Source: Buchnera aphidicola (Anoecia oenotherae) (lineage in GTDB: Bacteria > Pseudomonadota > Gammaproteobacteria > Enterobacterales > Enterobacteriaceae). Taken from it: a stretch of 64,000 bases of DNA. Position 1 is the stretch's first letter. Each line of letters starts with the position of its first letter. The stretch is from the NCBI RefSeq assembly GCF_005080765.1, contig NZ_CP033012.1, forward strand, positions 186,001-250,000. Direction: 5' to 3'. Below, piece by piece: positions 52,853-63,023 of this stretch. The notes under the pieces were generated by a model. It saw only the letters and a list, made by a program, of their open reading frames with translations, searched no databases and had not been told where the DNA came from. Made by a program: the position numbers and the translations under genes.

Positions 52853-53047
52853 GTAAACTAAAAATAGTCTTATAAAAATAAGTAAAAATTAGTTTTTTAT
52901 TTAAATTAATAAATAGAAGTCTTTAAAATATTAACAAAAAAATGAAAATAAGAAAATAATTAATAGTGTATAACGGAATTTTATTTTGATAAAAACTAAA
53001 TTCAAGTTAAATAAGGAGTGTTTTTTTAATTTTACTTTAAAAAAATG

Positions 53048-53076
53048 TTGACAAAATGCTAAAAGATTAGTAATCT
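53048..53076 (+). promoter_or_regulatory. Promoter of the 16S rRNA transcript
   Basis: A perfect -35 hexamer TTGACA at 53048-53053 is followed, after 17 bases, by TAATCT at 53071-53076 as a plausible -10. Transcription would start near 53083, just before boxA. This is the best sigma-70 promoter visible in the window and the only one upstream of rrs. Confidence 0.7.
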
Positions 53077-53097
53077 ATAAAAAGTTTATATGGTTTC

Positions 53098-53134
53098 GCT
53101 CTTTAAAAAAATATCAGAAAATTTGTGTGGGCAC
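53098..53134 (+). promoter_or_regulatory. rRNA leader: boxA antiterminator and 5' arm of the 16S processing stem
   Basis: GCTCTTTAAAA at 53098-53108 matches the E. coli rrn boxA (GCTCTTTAACA) that loads the Nus antitermination complex. Directly after it, 53113-53134 is perfectly complementary to 54751-54772 beyond the 16S 3' end, forming the 22-base-pair stem cut by RNase III. The pairing core includes TTTGTGTGGGCAC, as in E. coli rrn leaders. The rnc gene is present at 62.2 kb. Confidence 0.8.
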
Positions 53135-53178
53135 GCTAAATTAAGTCAAAGAAATTTAGTTTTAAGAATTATTTTTTA

Positions 53179-54728
<1,550 letters not shown>

Positions 54729-54750
54729 CAGAATTTTACTTATTTTTGTA

Positions 54751-54772
54751 GTGCCCACACAAATTTTCTGAT
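54751..54772 (+). promoter_or_regulatory. 3' arm of the 16S RNase III processing stem
   Basis: Pairs without mismatch with 53113-53134, closing a 22-base-pair stem around pre-16S RNA. It lies 22 bases after the 16S 3' end and upstream of tRNA-Ile. Confidence 0.8.
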
Positions 54773-54794
54773 TGCCTTTTTCGTTATAAGATAA

Positions 54795-54871
<77 letters not shown>

Positions 54872-54887
54872 AGACTAGCATGTAAAA

Positions 54888-54930
54888 TATAATATATATA
54901 TATATATGTATACATATATATGTATGTATA
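54888..54930. repeat. Alternating AT/GT tract between tRNA-Ile and tRNA-Ala
   Basis: A low-complexity palindromic stretch of AT and GTAT units fills the spacer between the two tRNAs. It may fold into a hairpin separating the tRNAs in the precursor, but this is not specific evidence of function. Confidence 0.4.
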
Positions 54931-54974
54931 TTTTATTTTTAAAAAGAAAATTTTTGCATATATATTGAAAATAT

Positions 54975-55047
54975 GGGGTTATAGCTCAGATGGGAGAGCG
55001 CCTGCCTTGCACGCAGGAGGTCAGCGGTTCAATCCCGCTTAGCTCCA
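54975..55047 (+). tRNA. tRNA-Ala (TGC anticodon)
   Basis: Complete 73-base cloverleaf matching E. coli tRNA-Ala1B. The acceptor stem pairs GGGGTTA with TAGCTCC, the anticodon TGC lies in CCTTGCACG, and the T-arm is GGTTCAATCC. The gene does not encode CCA (the next bases are ATT), so CCA must be added. It ends only 12 bases before the stop codon of convergent gloB. Confidence 0.97.
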
Positions 55048-55059
55048 ATTTTTATATAT

Positions 55060-55794
55060 TTACTTATTATTTTTTTTAATTCTTAAATATCTAAAAAGAT
55101 CAAACGTAGAAACATTTAATTTAGGAAAAATATTTTTTTTTATTTCTCTTTTGTAAGTACATAGAAATATATTTATGGTTTTTTCTTTTTTTAAAATTGT
55201 AGGTATTGTTCTTTTTTTATTTTCTATAAATTTTAAATATTTCTTTAATGTTTTATTTTTTTTTAATATAGAACAAAAAAATTCTATATTAGATTTTGTA
55301 TATTCATGAGAACAAAAAATTGCAGTATTATTTTGTAGTTGGCTTATTAATTTTAATGAATTGAACATATCTAATAAATTTTCATATTTAGTATACCCAC
55401 AACCTCCGGAAAATAGAGTATCTCCACAAAAAAAATATGGTTTAACAAAATAAGAAACGTGTCCTTTTGTGTGTCCTGGTGTATGTAATACTAGTATATT
55501 TACATTCATAATATTTATTATGTCATTGTTAAATACATACGTATTAGTTCCTGATTTTTTAGTTTCTATTGGTCCATAAATTGGAATATTTGGATATAAC
55601 AATATGATATCTTTAACCCCAAAAACATGATCTTGATGATAGTGAGTTAGTAAAATAGCATTTAGTATTAATTTTTTTTTTTTTATAAAGTTTAAAACAT
55701 TAAATGATTCTCCAGGATCTACTATAATACAGTTTTCTTTTTTACTTAAAATCCAAATATAATTATTTTTTAAAGATCGAACATAAAATATCAT
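55060..55794 (-). CDS. gloB: Hydroxyacylglutathione hydrolase (glyoxalase II)
   Basis: Hydrolyses S-lactoylglutathione in methylglyoxal detoxification. Metallo-beta-lactamase fold: the HxHxDH motif reads THYHQDH near residue 55, then HTPGHTKGH, FCGDTLFSGGCG, and HEYT. The frame is open to 55878, but the extra N-terminus is low-complexity Ile/Tyr, while the ATG at 55794 follows AGGTG and matches E. coli (NNYIWIL). 244 residues against 251. It lies downstream of rnhA on the same strand and converges with tRNA-Ala. Confidence 0.93.
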   Translation of the reverse strand: MIFYVRSLKNNYIWILSKKENCIIVDPGESFNVLNFIKKKKLILNAILLTHYHQDHVFGVKDIILLYPNIPIYGPIETKKSGTNTYVFNNDIINIMNVNILVLHTPGHTKGHVSYFVKPYFFCGDTLFSGGCGYTKYENLLDMFNSLKLISQLQNNTAIFCSHEYTKSNIEFFCSILKKNKTLKKYLKFIENKKRTIPTILKKEKTINIFLCTYKREIKKNIFPKLNVSTFDLFRYLRIKKNNK

Positions 55795-55878
55795 AATACA
55801 CCTAAATTGTTTGCTTGATAGTTTTAAACATAAATAAATATATATATACATCAATATTAATATATATATATATATCAT

Positions 55879-56337
55879 TTATTTGTAATTATAATCTGTA
55901 AATTTTGGATTTTTTGCTGATTTTTTGGCTATTTTATCACATAATTCGTTTTTTGTATTTCCACTGTGCGATTTAATCCATATCCATGTAGTATTATGTA
56001 GATTTAGAACTTGATTAAGTTTAATCCATAAATCTATATTTTTAATTTTTTTTTTATTTGGAGTAAACCATCCTTTTTTTTTCCACTGTTTGATCCAAAT
56101 ATTGGTGCCTTTTTTAACATATTGGCTATCAGTATATATAGAAACATTACAAGATTCGTTTAAAGCTTTCAAACCTACTATTACAGCCATTAACTCCATG
56201 CGATTATTAGTAGTCTTATAGAATCCTGCTGTTAATATTTTTCTATGTTTTTTATAATATAAAATAGCACTATATCCTCCTGGACCAGGATTTCCTAAAC
56301 AGGAACCATCTGTAAATAGTATAATTGATTTATTCAT
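55879..56337 (-). CDS. rnhA: Ribonuclease HI
   Basis: Cleaves the RNA strand of RNA-DNA hybrids, including R-loops and primers. Catalytic residues are intact: Asp10 in FTDGSCLGNPGPGGY, Glu48 in TTNNRMELMAV, Asp70 in IYTDSQYV, His124 in WIKSHSGN, and the last Asp in ELCDKIAKK. The basic handle QWKKKGWFTPNKKKIKN is present. 152 residues against 155. Divergent from dnaQ across 48 bases, as in E. coli. Confidence 0.96.
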   Translation of the reverse strand: MNKSIILFTDGSCLGNPGPGGYSAILYYKKHRKILTAGFYKTTNNRMELMAVIVGLKALNESCNVSIYTDSQYVKKGTNIWIKQWKKKGWFTPNKKKIKNIDLWIKLNQVLNLHNTTWIWIKSHSGNTKNELCDKIAKKSAKNPKFTDYNYK

Positions 56338-56385
56338 TAATTTTATTTTATTGTTAAATAATTAGTTTATTTTAATATATATACG

Positions 56386-57075
56386 ATGAACACGATAATG
56401 AAAAGAGAAATTGTTATAGATACAGAAACAACAGGTATGAATAGTAAAGGATGTTTTTATAAAGGACATAGAATTATAGAAATATCATGTATAGAAATAT
56501 TCAATAGAAATATTACAGGGAAAATTTTTCATACTTATTTAAAACCAGATAGAAGAATAGATGATTCTGCTTATAAAATTCATGGAATTTCTGAAAAATT
56601 TTTATATAACAAACCTAAATTTAAAGATGCTATTAAAACATTTTTTTCTTTTATAAAGAATTCAAATTTAATCATTCATAATGCAATGTTCGATATAGCT
56701 TTTATAAATTATGAATTAAAAATTGCAAATTACCATATTAAAAATATAGAAAAAAATTATAAAATAATAGATTCTTTATCAATAGCTAGAAATTTGTTTC
56801 CAGGAAAAAAAAATAATTTGAATGTTTTGTGCGATAGGTACAAGATAGAAAATAAAAATAGAAAATTACATAGTGCTTTATTAGATTCACAATTACTTGC
56901 TAAAGTATATTTAAAAATGACAAGTTATCAAAAAAATATATGTTTTGATAATAATCATAAAATTAAATTAAAGCTAAAACATGATATAAAGCATAAATTT
57001 ATAGTAATTTTAGCAAACAAGAAAGAAATCAATAGTAATAAGGATTATTTACGTTTTATGAAAAAAGTTTATTAA
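56386..57075 (+). CDS. dnaQ: DNA polymerase III epsilon subunit (3'-5' proofreading exonuclease)
   Basis: Proofreading subunit of the replicase. ExoI motif IVIDTETTGMNS carries the Asp-Glu pair near residue 12-14, ExoII lies in IHNAMFDIAFINYE near 98-105, and ExoIII in KLHSALLDSQLLAKVY near 165. 229 residues against 243; the C-terminal segment that binds alpha is shortened and Lys-rich. Divergent from rnhA. Followed by a tRNA-Asp gene, as in E. coli. Confidence 0.95.
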   Translation: MNTIMKREIVIDTETTGMNSKGCFYKGHRIIEISCIEIFNRNITGKIFHTYLKPDRRIDDSAYKIHGISEKFLYNKPKFKDAIKTFFSFIKNSNLIIHNAMFDIAFINYELKIANYHIKNIEKNYKIIDSLSIARNLFPGKKNNLNVLCDRYKIENKNRKLHSALLDSQLLAKVYLKMTSYQKNICFDNNHKIKLKLKHDIKHKFIVILANKKEINSNKDYLRFMKKVY

Positions 57076-57090
57076 AAGATCATAAAGATC

Positions 57091-57119
57091 TTGACTAATT
57101 TTTTTAAATCTATTATCTT
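57091..57119 (+). promoter_or_regulatory. Possible promoter of tRNA-Asp
   Basis: TTGACT at 57091-57096 is followed after 17 bases by TATCTT at 57114-57119, about 35 bases before the tRNA. The -35 is a good match to consensus, the -10 moderate. Confidence 0.4.
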
Positions 57120-57154
57120 TTAAACTAAAGATAATTTATAAGTAAAAAATTTTT

Positions 57155-57228
57155 GGTGCGGTAGTTCAGTAGGTTAGAATATCGGCTTGTCACGCCGAGG
57201 GTCACGGGTTCGAGCCCCGTCCGCACCG
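57155..57228 (+). tRNA. tRNA-Asp (GTC anticodon)
   Basis: Complete 74-base cloverleaf. The acceptor stem pairs GGTGCGG with CCGCACC, the discriminator is G, the anticodon GTC lies in CTTGTCACG, and the T-arm is GGGTTCGAGCCCC. CCA is not encoded (next bases TGA). Located after dnaQ, as in E. coli (aspV). Confidence 0.97.
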
Positions 57229-57508
57229 TGAAGTACAATATTGATTCGAATAAAAAAGTATTTTAAAACAAAATATTGTATTTTATATCCTTCCTGAAGA
57301 AAAATAACAGTGTTTCATTACGTTGTAATAGAATATAAAATATATTGATATTATTAATATATCAGTTAATATTAATTATTATATTATTTTTATATATAAA
57401 AATTTATATTCCTTTTATATTAAATAAATTTGATTTTATTGAAATAATTTTATTTAAGATTAAAATGTTTATTATATATAAGAAAATAAAAGTTAAGGGT
57501 TTTATTAC

Positions 57509-58099
57509 ATGTATGAACGAATTATTAAAAAAGAATTAGAGTCTTCTTTAAATCTATTAGAAAAAATTTTAAAAAATGAGTCTTATATTAAAAAAATTGA
57601 ATTATCTGCTGATATAATAGTTGATTCTTTTAAAAAAGGAAAGAAAGTAATTTCATGTGGGAATGGAGGGTCACATTGTGATGCTATGCATTTTGCTGAA
57701 GAACTAACTGGTTGTTATAGAAAGATACGAAAAGGGTATCCAGCTATATCTATTTCTGATTCAAGTTATTTTACCTGTGTATCTAACGATATAGGATATA
57801 ATTATGTTTTTTCTAGATTTATTTCAACGTTAGGAAAAGAAGGAGATGTTTTATTAGCTATTACTACGTCAGGAAATTCTGAAAATATTTTAAAAGCTAT
57901 TAAGTCAGCCTATAAAAAAAATATGAAAGTTATAGTTTTAACAGGGAATAATGGAGGAAAAGTGAAAGGGATAGCAAATATAGAAATTTGTGTACCTTAT
58001 ATTGGTTATGCAGATAGAATTCAAGAAATACATATAAAAATTATTCATATATTAATATATTTAATAGAGATAAAAATGAAAAATAGTATTATTAAATAA
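57509..58099 (+). CDS. gmhA: Sedoheptulose-7-phosphate isomerase
   Basis: Makes D-glycero-D-manno-heptose 7-phosphate, the first step to ADP-heptose for LPS core. SIS-domain protein: [20 protein letters not shown] near residue 51 includes the zinc/substrate region, [12 protein letters not shown] the phosphate loop, and [17 protein letters not shown] the C-terminus. 196 residues against 192, very well conserved. Retention without nearby lpx genes is curious, though gmhA is kept in other Buchnera. The adjacent upstream 280 bases hold no gene. Confidence 0.94.
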   Translation: MYERIIKKELESSLNLLEKILKNESYIKKIELSADIIVDSFKKGKKVISCGNGGSHCDAMHFAEELTGCYRKIRKGYPAISISDSSYFTCVSNDIGYNYVFSRFISTLGKEGDVLLAITTSGNSENILKAIKSAYKKNMKVIVLTGNNGGKVKGIANIEICVPYIGYADRIQEIHIKIIHILIYLIEIKMKNSIIK

Positions 58100-58315
58100 T
58101 TTTTAAAAGAATTAAATATATTTTTAGTATCAGTAAGAAATATATTGTTTTTATTGTATATATTACAATTATGAATGAAAAATTATTTTTATAAAAATTA
58201 ATATTTTCTAAAAATAATTTATGAAAAAGTATATAGTTAGTACGGTTTTTATTTAAATTAAATATAACTAAATCCAGCTTTTTTTTGTTTTTTTTAAAGA
58301 TTAGGAACATCTTTT

Positions 58316-58771
58316 ATGAATAAAAAATACATTGTTACGTGGGATATGTTGCAGATGTATGGTCGAAAGCTTGCTACACAATTAAAATTAATAAAAAAAT
58401 GGAAAGGTGTTCTTGCAGTTAGTAGAGGAGGATTAATTCCTGCAGCTTTATTAGCTAGAGAGTTAAATATACGTTTCGTAGATACTATTTGTATTTCTAG
58501 TTATGAACATGATAAAAAAAACAATATTGTAGTTATAAAAGAACCTAAAGAAATTAAAAAAGATTTTTTAATAGTCGATGATTTAGTAGATACTGGTGCT
58601 ACTGCTAAAATAATAAAAGAAACTTATCCAAAATTATATTTTGTTACTATTTTTGCTAAACCGATGGGGAAACGTTTAGTTGATCGTTATGTAGTAGATA
58701 TATCTCAAAGTACATGGATTGAGCAGCCATGGGATATGGATTTATTATATGTTCCACCATTGTGTGATTGA
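58316..58771 (+). CDS. gpt: Xanthine-guanine phosphoribosyltransferase
   Basis: Salvages guanine and xanthine to nucleotides using PRPP. The PRPP-binding motif is [13 protein letters not shown] near residue 85; [17 protein letters not shown] near 36 and the C-terminal [15 protein letters not shown] also match E. coli Gpt. 151 residues against 152. Stands alone between gmhA and grpE. It may use host-derived purines. Confidence 0.95.
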   Translation: MNKKYIVTWDMLQMYGRKLATQLKLIKKWKGVLAVSRGGLIPAALLARELNIRFVDTICISSYEHDKKNNIVVIKEPKEIKKDFLIVDDLVDTGATAKIIKETYPKLYFVTIFAKPMGKRLVDRYVVDISQSTWIEQPWDMDLLYVPPLCD

Positions 58772-58879
58772 TTGATGTTTAAATTGTATAAACATATATA
58801 TGCAATATTTTTTAATGGTAGAATATGAAAAGTAAAAATTAGTAGTTATATAGTTTGATTTAATGTTTTTTATCAAAAA

Positions 58880-59025
58880 AAATTATTCTCTAACAGTTAC
58901 AAAAGTATGTTTTAGTTTATATTTTATGTTATTACATAAAGTAATAATAATTAGAGTTACTTTTTTTAAATATTAAACATTGATTTATATGATATATAGA
59001 TTATATATCTAAAATTATTCTCTAA
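58880..59025. repeat. Direct repeat upstream of grpE
   Basis: The 14-base string AAATTATTCTCTAA occurs at 58880-58893 and again at 59012-59025, 132 bases apart, in the spacer before grpE. Its second copy is about 30 bases before the grpE start. A regulatory role or a short duplication are both possible; no heat-shock sigma-32 promoter is evident. Confidence 0.35.
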
Positions 59026-59056
59026 AATAGAAAATTATGACTAAAAAGATAAAAAA

Positions 59057-59632
59057 ATGTCTAATAATAATATTGATAAAAAAAATTTAAACAACCATGA
59101 AGCAAATGATATAACAATAAAAAATAACGTAAATAATAATGACATAAAATACGACAGTAATTTTTTACTTCATGAATTACAAAGTAAGTTATTAAAATTA
59201 GAAAAAAAATTAATTGAAAAAAAGAGTCATTTAATAAATGATGAAGAACAATATTTCAATAGAAAAAAGATTATTTTAGAAAAAGAAAATAAATTTTCTT
59301 TAAAAAAAATAATTTTTGAAATTTTACCAATTATAGATAGTTTAGAACGAGCCTATAGTTTATTAATAGAAACACAAGATAAAAAAAAACCATCTATTAA
59401 AAATTTATTGAAATGTGTTTTACAATCGTTATTGTTGACAATAAAAAAATTCAAAGTAGATATTATTAATTCTACAAATGTAGAATTTAATCCAAATATT
59501 CATCAAGCAATATCTATACAAAAATCTAATTCTATTAAAGATAATTATGTATTATCAATTGTACAAAATGGTTATTTATTAAATGGAAGATTATTAAGAC
59601 CAGCTATGGTAATAGTAGCAAAGAATAGTTAA
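59057..59632 (+). CDS. grpE: Nucleotide exchange factor GrpE (DnaK co-chaperone)
   Basis: Releases ADP from DnaK and so speeds client cycling. The long N-terminal helix (about residues 40-95) is Lys/Glu-rich with a coiled-coil pattern, then LPIIDSLERAYSL reads as EILPIIDSLERAYSL near residue 95. The beta-domain signature includes FNPNIHQAISIQ and NGYLLNGRLLRPAMVIVAK. 191 residues against 197. Buchnera genomes can carry two grpE copies; this one is in the position next to smpB. The first 45 residues are Asn/Lys-rich and weakly conserved. Confidence 0.92.
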   Translation: MSNNNIDKKNLNNHEANDITIKNNVNNNDIKYDSNFLLHELQSKLLKLEKKLIEKKSHLINDEEQYFNRKKIILEKENKFSLKKIIFEILPIIDSLERAYSLLIETQDKKKPSIKNLLKCVLQSLLLTIKKFKVDIINSTNVEFNPNIHQAISIQKSNSIKDNYVLSIVQNGYLLNGRLLRPAMVIVAKNS

Positions 59633-59648
59633 CATCTACTTCTTGTAG

Positions 59649-59701
59649 AGAAGGTGTGTTATATAAATTATTTAGGATCATCGTGAATTTACACACCTTC
59701 T
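59649..59701 (+). terminator. Terminator hairpin after grpE
   Basis: AGAAGGTGTGT at 59649-59659 is perfectly complementary to ACACACCTTCT at 59691-59701 (11 base pairs, loop 31 bases), starting 17 bases after the grpE stop. It is followed by TGTTTTAT, a short U-rich tail. The rather G+C-rich stem stands out from the spacer. Confidence 0.65.
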
Positions 59702-59892
59702 TGTTTTATAGTAAAGTGGTTTTTTTTATTTAGTTATAATCAGATATTTAGATACATATAATACACGTTATATTATTAATTATATTATGTGAAAAAATCA
59801 TAATCATGCCATAAATTACAAAATAATTTTTATAAATATATTATAAACAATTTAATTTAATTTAATTAAAATTAATTATTAAAATATAAAAT

Positions 59893-60366
59893 ATGAAAAA
59901 AAAAATAAAAGATAGTTTCATATCTTTAAATAAAAAAGCTAAGCATTTGTATCTTATTGAGAAAAAAATAGAAGCTGGTTTATGTTTACAGGGATGGGAA
60001 GTAAAATCTTTAAGAAAAAAACAAATAAATATTGAAAATAGTTATGTTGTCTTTCGAAATGAAGAAATGTTTTTGTTTGGTTCTAGGTTTAATCCTGTTA
60101 TTACTTTAGAATCTCATATTCAATATGATCTTATGCGAGATAGAAAATTACTGTTACATAAAAAAGAAATAAGTTTTTTATATGGAAAAATGAGTCGAGA
60201 AAAGGCTGTTATCATAGCTTTATCATTATTTTGGAAAAGAGCATGGTGTAAAGTACTTTTAGGATTAGCAAAAGGGAAAAGTAAGTATGATAAACGAAAA
60301 TGTACAAAAGAAAGAGAGTGGAATCGGCAAAAAGAAAGATTATTAAAGAATAATAATAAATTTTGA
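59893..60366 (+). CDS. smpB: tmRNA-binding protein SmpB
   Basis: Binds tmRNA and delivers it to stalled ribosomes for trans-translation. The OB-fold core has IEAGLCLQGWEVKSLRKKQ near residue 30 and NIENSYVVFRNEEMFLFGS; the C-terminal tail AKGKSKYDKRKCTKEREW is the part that becomes helical in the mRNA channel. 157 residues against 160. In E. coli ssrA (tmRNA) lies downstream; only 40 bases separate smpB from tadA here, so ssrA must be elsewhere. Confidence 0.96.
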   Translation: MKKKIKDSFISLNKKAKHLYLIEKKIEAGLCLQGWEVKSLRKKQINIENSYVVFRNEEMFLFGSRFNPVITLESHIQYDLMRDRKLLLHKKEISFLYGKMSREKAVIIALSLFWKRAWCKVLLGLAKGKSKYDKRKCTKEREWNRQKERLLKNNNKF

Positions 60367-60406
60367 TTTTTAAAAAAAATATTTTTCCTAAAAAATAGGA
60401 TTATAG

Positions 60407-60862
60407 ATGTTTAATTTTGACTATGTTTGGATGAAGCATGCTATAAAATTGGCAAAGTTAGCTGAAAAAAACGGAGAAGTTCCTGTTGGGGCTGTATTAG
60501 TTCTGGATAGAAAAATAATTGGTAGTGGATATAATAAATCTATTTGTAATTATGATCCTACTTCTCATGCAGAAATTTTAGCTTTAAGAGAAGGAGGAAA
60601 AAAAATAAAAAACTATAGGTTATTAGAGACAACACTGTATGTCACTTTAAAACCGTGTATGATGTGTCTAGGAGCTATAATAAATGGACGTGTTAAAAGG
60701 TTAGTATATGGTGCTTCAAATACAAAAATAGATGTATTATATAATTTTTTATATAAATATAAAGAAAAAAATACAACTTCTTCTTTACAAATTAAAAAAG
60801 GTGTATTTTCATATATATGTAAGCATATTATTTTAAATTTTTTTAAAAAAAAGAGAATATAA
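60407..60862 (+). CDS. tadA: tRNA-specific adenosine deaminase
   Basis: Converts A34 to inosine in tRNA-Arg(ACG), an essential step for CGN decoding. Zinc and catalytic motif SHAEILAL (His, Glu) near residue 55 and KPCMMCLGAI (two Cys) near residue 87 are intact. 151 residues against 167; the shortening is mostly at the N-terminus. The ATG follows AGGA. Lies between smpB and convergent acpS. Confidence 0.95.
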   Translation: MFNFDYVWMKHAIKLAKLAEKNGEVPVGAVLVLDRKIIGSGYNKSICNYDPTSHAEILALREGGKKIKNYRLLETTLYVTLKPCMMCLGAIINGRVKRLVYGASNTKIDVLYNFLYKYKEKNTTSSLQIKKGVFSYICKHIILNFFKKKRI

Positions 60863-60894
60863 ATATGTAATAGTTGTGTTTAATTAATGTGTTG

Positions 60895-61275
60895 TTATTT
60901 TTCTAAAATTACTAAAGCATGAATATAATTCTTTTCTTTTGTTATAGAAACATGTATATATTTTATATTAAATTTTTTTTGTATTAATTTTGCATTATGT
61001 AGTAAACGCATTTTAGGTTTTCCTAGTTTTTCTGTATATAATTCAAAGTTATTAAAAAAAATTCCGTTTTGTATACCTATTCCTAATGCTTTAGCAGCAG
61101 CTTCCTTCACTGCAAAATGTTTTGCTAAAAATATAGATGTATTATTTGTTAAAAAATAATTTTTTAGTTCATGATTAGATAATATTCTATGTGCTAATTT
61201 AGTTTTCATATTTTTAACTAATATTTGAATACGTTTTATTTCTACCGCGTCTATTCCAATTCCTAATATACTCAT
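60895..61275 (-). CDS. acpS: Holo-[acyl-carrier-protein] synthase
   Basis: Transfers phosphopantetheine from CoA to apo-ACP. The metal-binding Asp lies in GIGIDAVEIKRI near residue 8, and the Glu in FAVKEAAAKALGIGI near residue 58. 126 residues, equal to E. coli. It fits with the presence of fabZ, indicating that some fatty acid synthesis remains. In E. coli it is the last gene of rnc-era-recO-pdxJ-acpS; recO and pdxJ are missing here. Confidence 0.95.
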   Translation of the reverse strand: MSILGIGIDAVEIKRIQILVKNMKTKLAHRILSNHELKNYFLTNNTSIFLAKHFAVKEAAAKALGIGIQNGIFFNNFELYTEKLGKPKMRLLHNAKLIQKKFNIKYIHVSITKEKNYIHALVILEK

Positions 61276-61374
61276 ATTTTTCTCTAATTCTTCTATAAAT
61301 ATTTTTTTAAATTTAATATAAATGAATATTTAGTTTATATTTTATATAGTTAAATATTGGTTTTTATTTATATG

Positions 61375-62217
61375 TTAGACATTTTTAAAAAAAACTATTT
61401 TTAATATTACATGTGTCTTTTCTTTAAAAAAATCTTCTATTTTTTTTCTAGACATAATAGAAATGCACTTTATTTTATTTCCATTTTTTCCTATTATAAT
61501 TTTTTTATAATTTTTATTGGATGTTATAATATTAACGTATATTATTTTTTCTTTATTAGGTAGTACATATAATTTACACATTTTTACGTAAATTTTGTAT
61601 GGAATTTCTTTATTTAAATAATGAAATAGAGTTTCTCTAATAAGTTCAGTATACATGTATTTATTACTTTTAATATTTTCTATATTTTTTTTATTTATAT
61701 AATTTGTTTCGGGTAAAAACTTTTTAATATTATTCAATAGTATAGAAAATTGATAGTCTTTTTTTGCCGATATAGGAAATATAGATACAGGATTAATTTT
61801 TTTTTGAATAAAATTTATGTATGGTAATAAAATTTGTTTATTTTTACAAAGATCTATCTTATTTATTATGATAATAATAGGTACATTTTTGTTTTTAATA
61901 TATTTATATATTTCTTCATCGTATGTTGTCCAAATGGTTTTTTCTACTATAAAAAGAATAAGTTGAACATGTTGAATATTTTTATTTATTCTTTTTAAAT
62001 AGGTTTCATTAGAACTATAAATTCCTGGTGTGTCTATAAATATATATTTAATATTTAAACTTATTTTTGCACCTATTATATTTTTAATTGTTGTATTTTT
62101 TTTTTTTGATACAATGGATAATTTTTTTTCTAAAAGTTTATTAAATAGTGTTGATTTTCCAGTATTAGCTCTTCCTAAAATTAAAATTTTTCCACAGCAT
62201 TTTTTTTTAGTATTCAC
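61375..62217 (-). CDS. era: GTPase Era (GTG start, shortened C-terminus)
   Basis: Assembly GTPase that binds the 3' end of 16S rRNA. G1 is GRANTGKST near residue 15, G3 DTPGIY near 61, and G4 NKID near 120. The KH domain with [24 protein letters not shown] is present near residue 240. 280 residues against 301: the C-terminal strand and tail after the KH domain are lost. The start is GTG at 62217, overlapping the rnc stop by four bases (GTGA), so translation is coupled. Confidence 0.93.
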   Translation of the reverse strand: MNTKKKCCGKILILGRANTGKSTLFNKLLEKKLSIVSKKKNTTIKNIIGAKISLNIKYIFIDTPGIYSSNETYLKRINKNIQHVQLILFIVEKTIWTTYDEEIYKYIKNKNVPIIIIINKIDLCKNKQILLPYINFIQKKINPVSIFPISAKKDYQFSILLNNIKKFLPETNYINKKNIENIKSNKYMYTELIRETLFHYLNKEIPYKIYVKMCKLYVLPNKEKIIYVNIITSNKNYKKIIIGKNGNKIKCISIMSRKKIEDFFKEKTHVILKIVFFKNV

Positions 62218-62894
62218 TCCATCCCCAGTTTATATAATGCGCTTTGAGCGGCAGATTGTTCTGCTTTTCTTCTACTTTTACCTATTCCAATTATATTGCT
62301 TTTAACAGTACTAATTTTGCAGTTTATAGTAAAAATTTGATTATGTGATTCACCGAATACATTTGTAACAAAATAAGAAGGAAGTGGTAGATGTTTAGAT
62401 TGCAAATATTCTTGTAATCTAGTTTTAGAATCTTTTTGTGTATGATTAGGGTTTAATTTTTTTAAACGATATTTATACCATTTTAATATTAAATTTTTAA
62501 TAATATGTATATTACTATCTAAAAAAACGCCTCCTATAATTGCTTCTACAGTGTTTGCAAGAATAGATTCTCTACGTATTCCTCCGCTTTTAAGTTCTCC
62601 TTGTCCTAATTGTAAATATTGGCCTAAATTAAATTCATTAGCTATTTCTACTAATGTTTTACCACGCACTAAAGTGGCTCTCATTCTACTCATGTCACCT
62701 TCATTTACAGTAGGAAAATTATTATATAGTTCATTAGTAATAACGAAACTAAGTATAGAATCTCCTAAGAACTCTAGTCGTTCGTTATGAACAGAACTAG
62801 CACTGCGGTGAGTAAGAGCTTGTTCTAAAATTTTTTTTTGATTGAAAGTATATCCAATCATTTTTTGAAGCTTGTTAGTTACATTATAATTCAT
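62214..62894 (-). CDS. rnc: Ribonuclease III
   Basis: Double-strand-specific endoribonuclease that processes rRNA precursors. The catalytic signature [14 protein letters not shown] near residue 37 is intact, with the Asp/Glu pair in DTVEA-type segment reading [14 protein letters not shown] near 113. The dsRNA-binding domain (about residues 155-226) has [18 protein letters not shown]. 226 residues, equal to E. coli. Its substrate, the pre-16S stem, is in this window. Second gene of lepB-rnc-era. Confidence 0.96.
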   Translation of the reverse strand: MNYNVTNKLQKMIGYTFNQKKILEQALTHRSASSVHNERLEFLGDSILSFVITNELYNNFPTVNEGDMSRMRATLVRGKTLVEIANEFNLGQYLQLGQGELKSGGIRRESILANTVEAIIGGVFLDSNIHIIKNLILKWYKYRLKKLNPNHTQKDSKTRLQEYLQSKHLPLPSYFVTNVFGESHNQIFTINCKISTVKSNIIGIGKSRRKAEQSAAQSALYKLGME

Positions 62895-63023
62895 GCAATA
62901 CCAGTTTAGATTTTATTAAATATAAATATATTAATTTACGATTTAAAATTAATTATTCATCGTTAGTTTTAGAATTTATAAATTTAAATATTTTTTTTTA
63001 AAATATATATAGTTAACAATAAT

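Noticed and set aside
54888..54930. AT/GTAT tract as a CRISPR-like or mobile-element end
   Set aside because: Simple low-complexity dinucleotide repeat without spacers, flanking duplications or associated genes.
57345..57539. 64-codon hydrophobic frame before gmhA
   Set aside because: Ile/Leu/Lys-only composition typical of A/T noise, and it runs into the gmhA start in another frame.
60367..60406. tmRNA gene next to smpB, as in E. coli
   Set aside because: Only 40 bases separate smpB and tadA; no room for ssrA.
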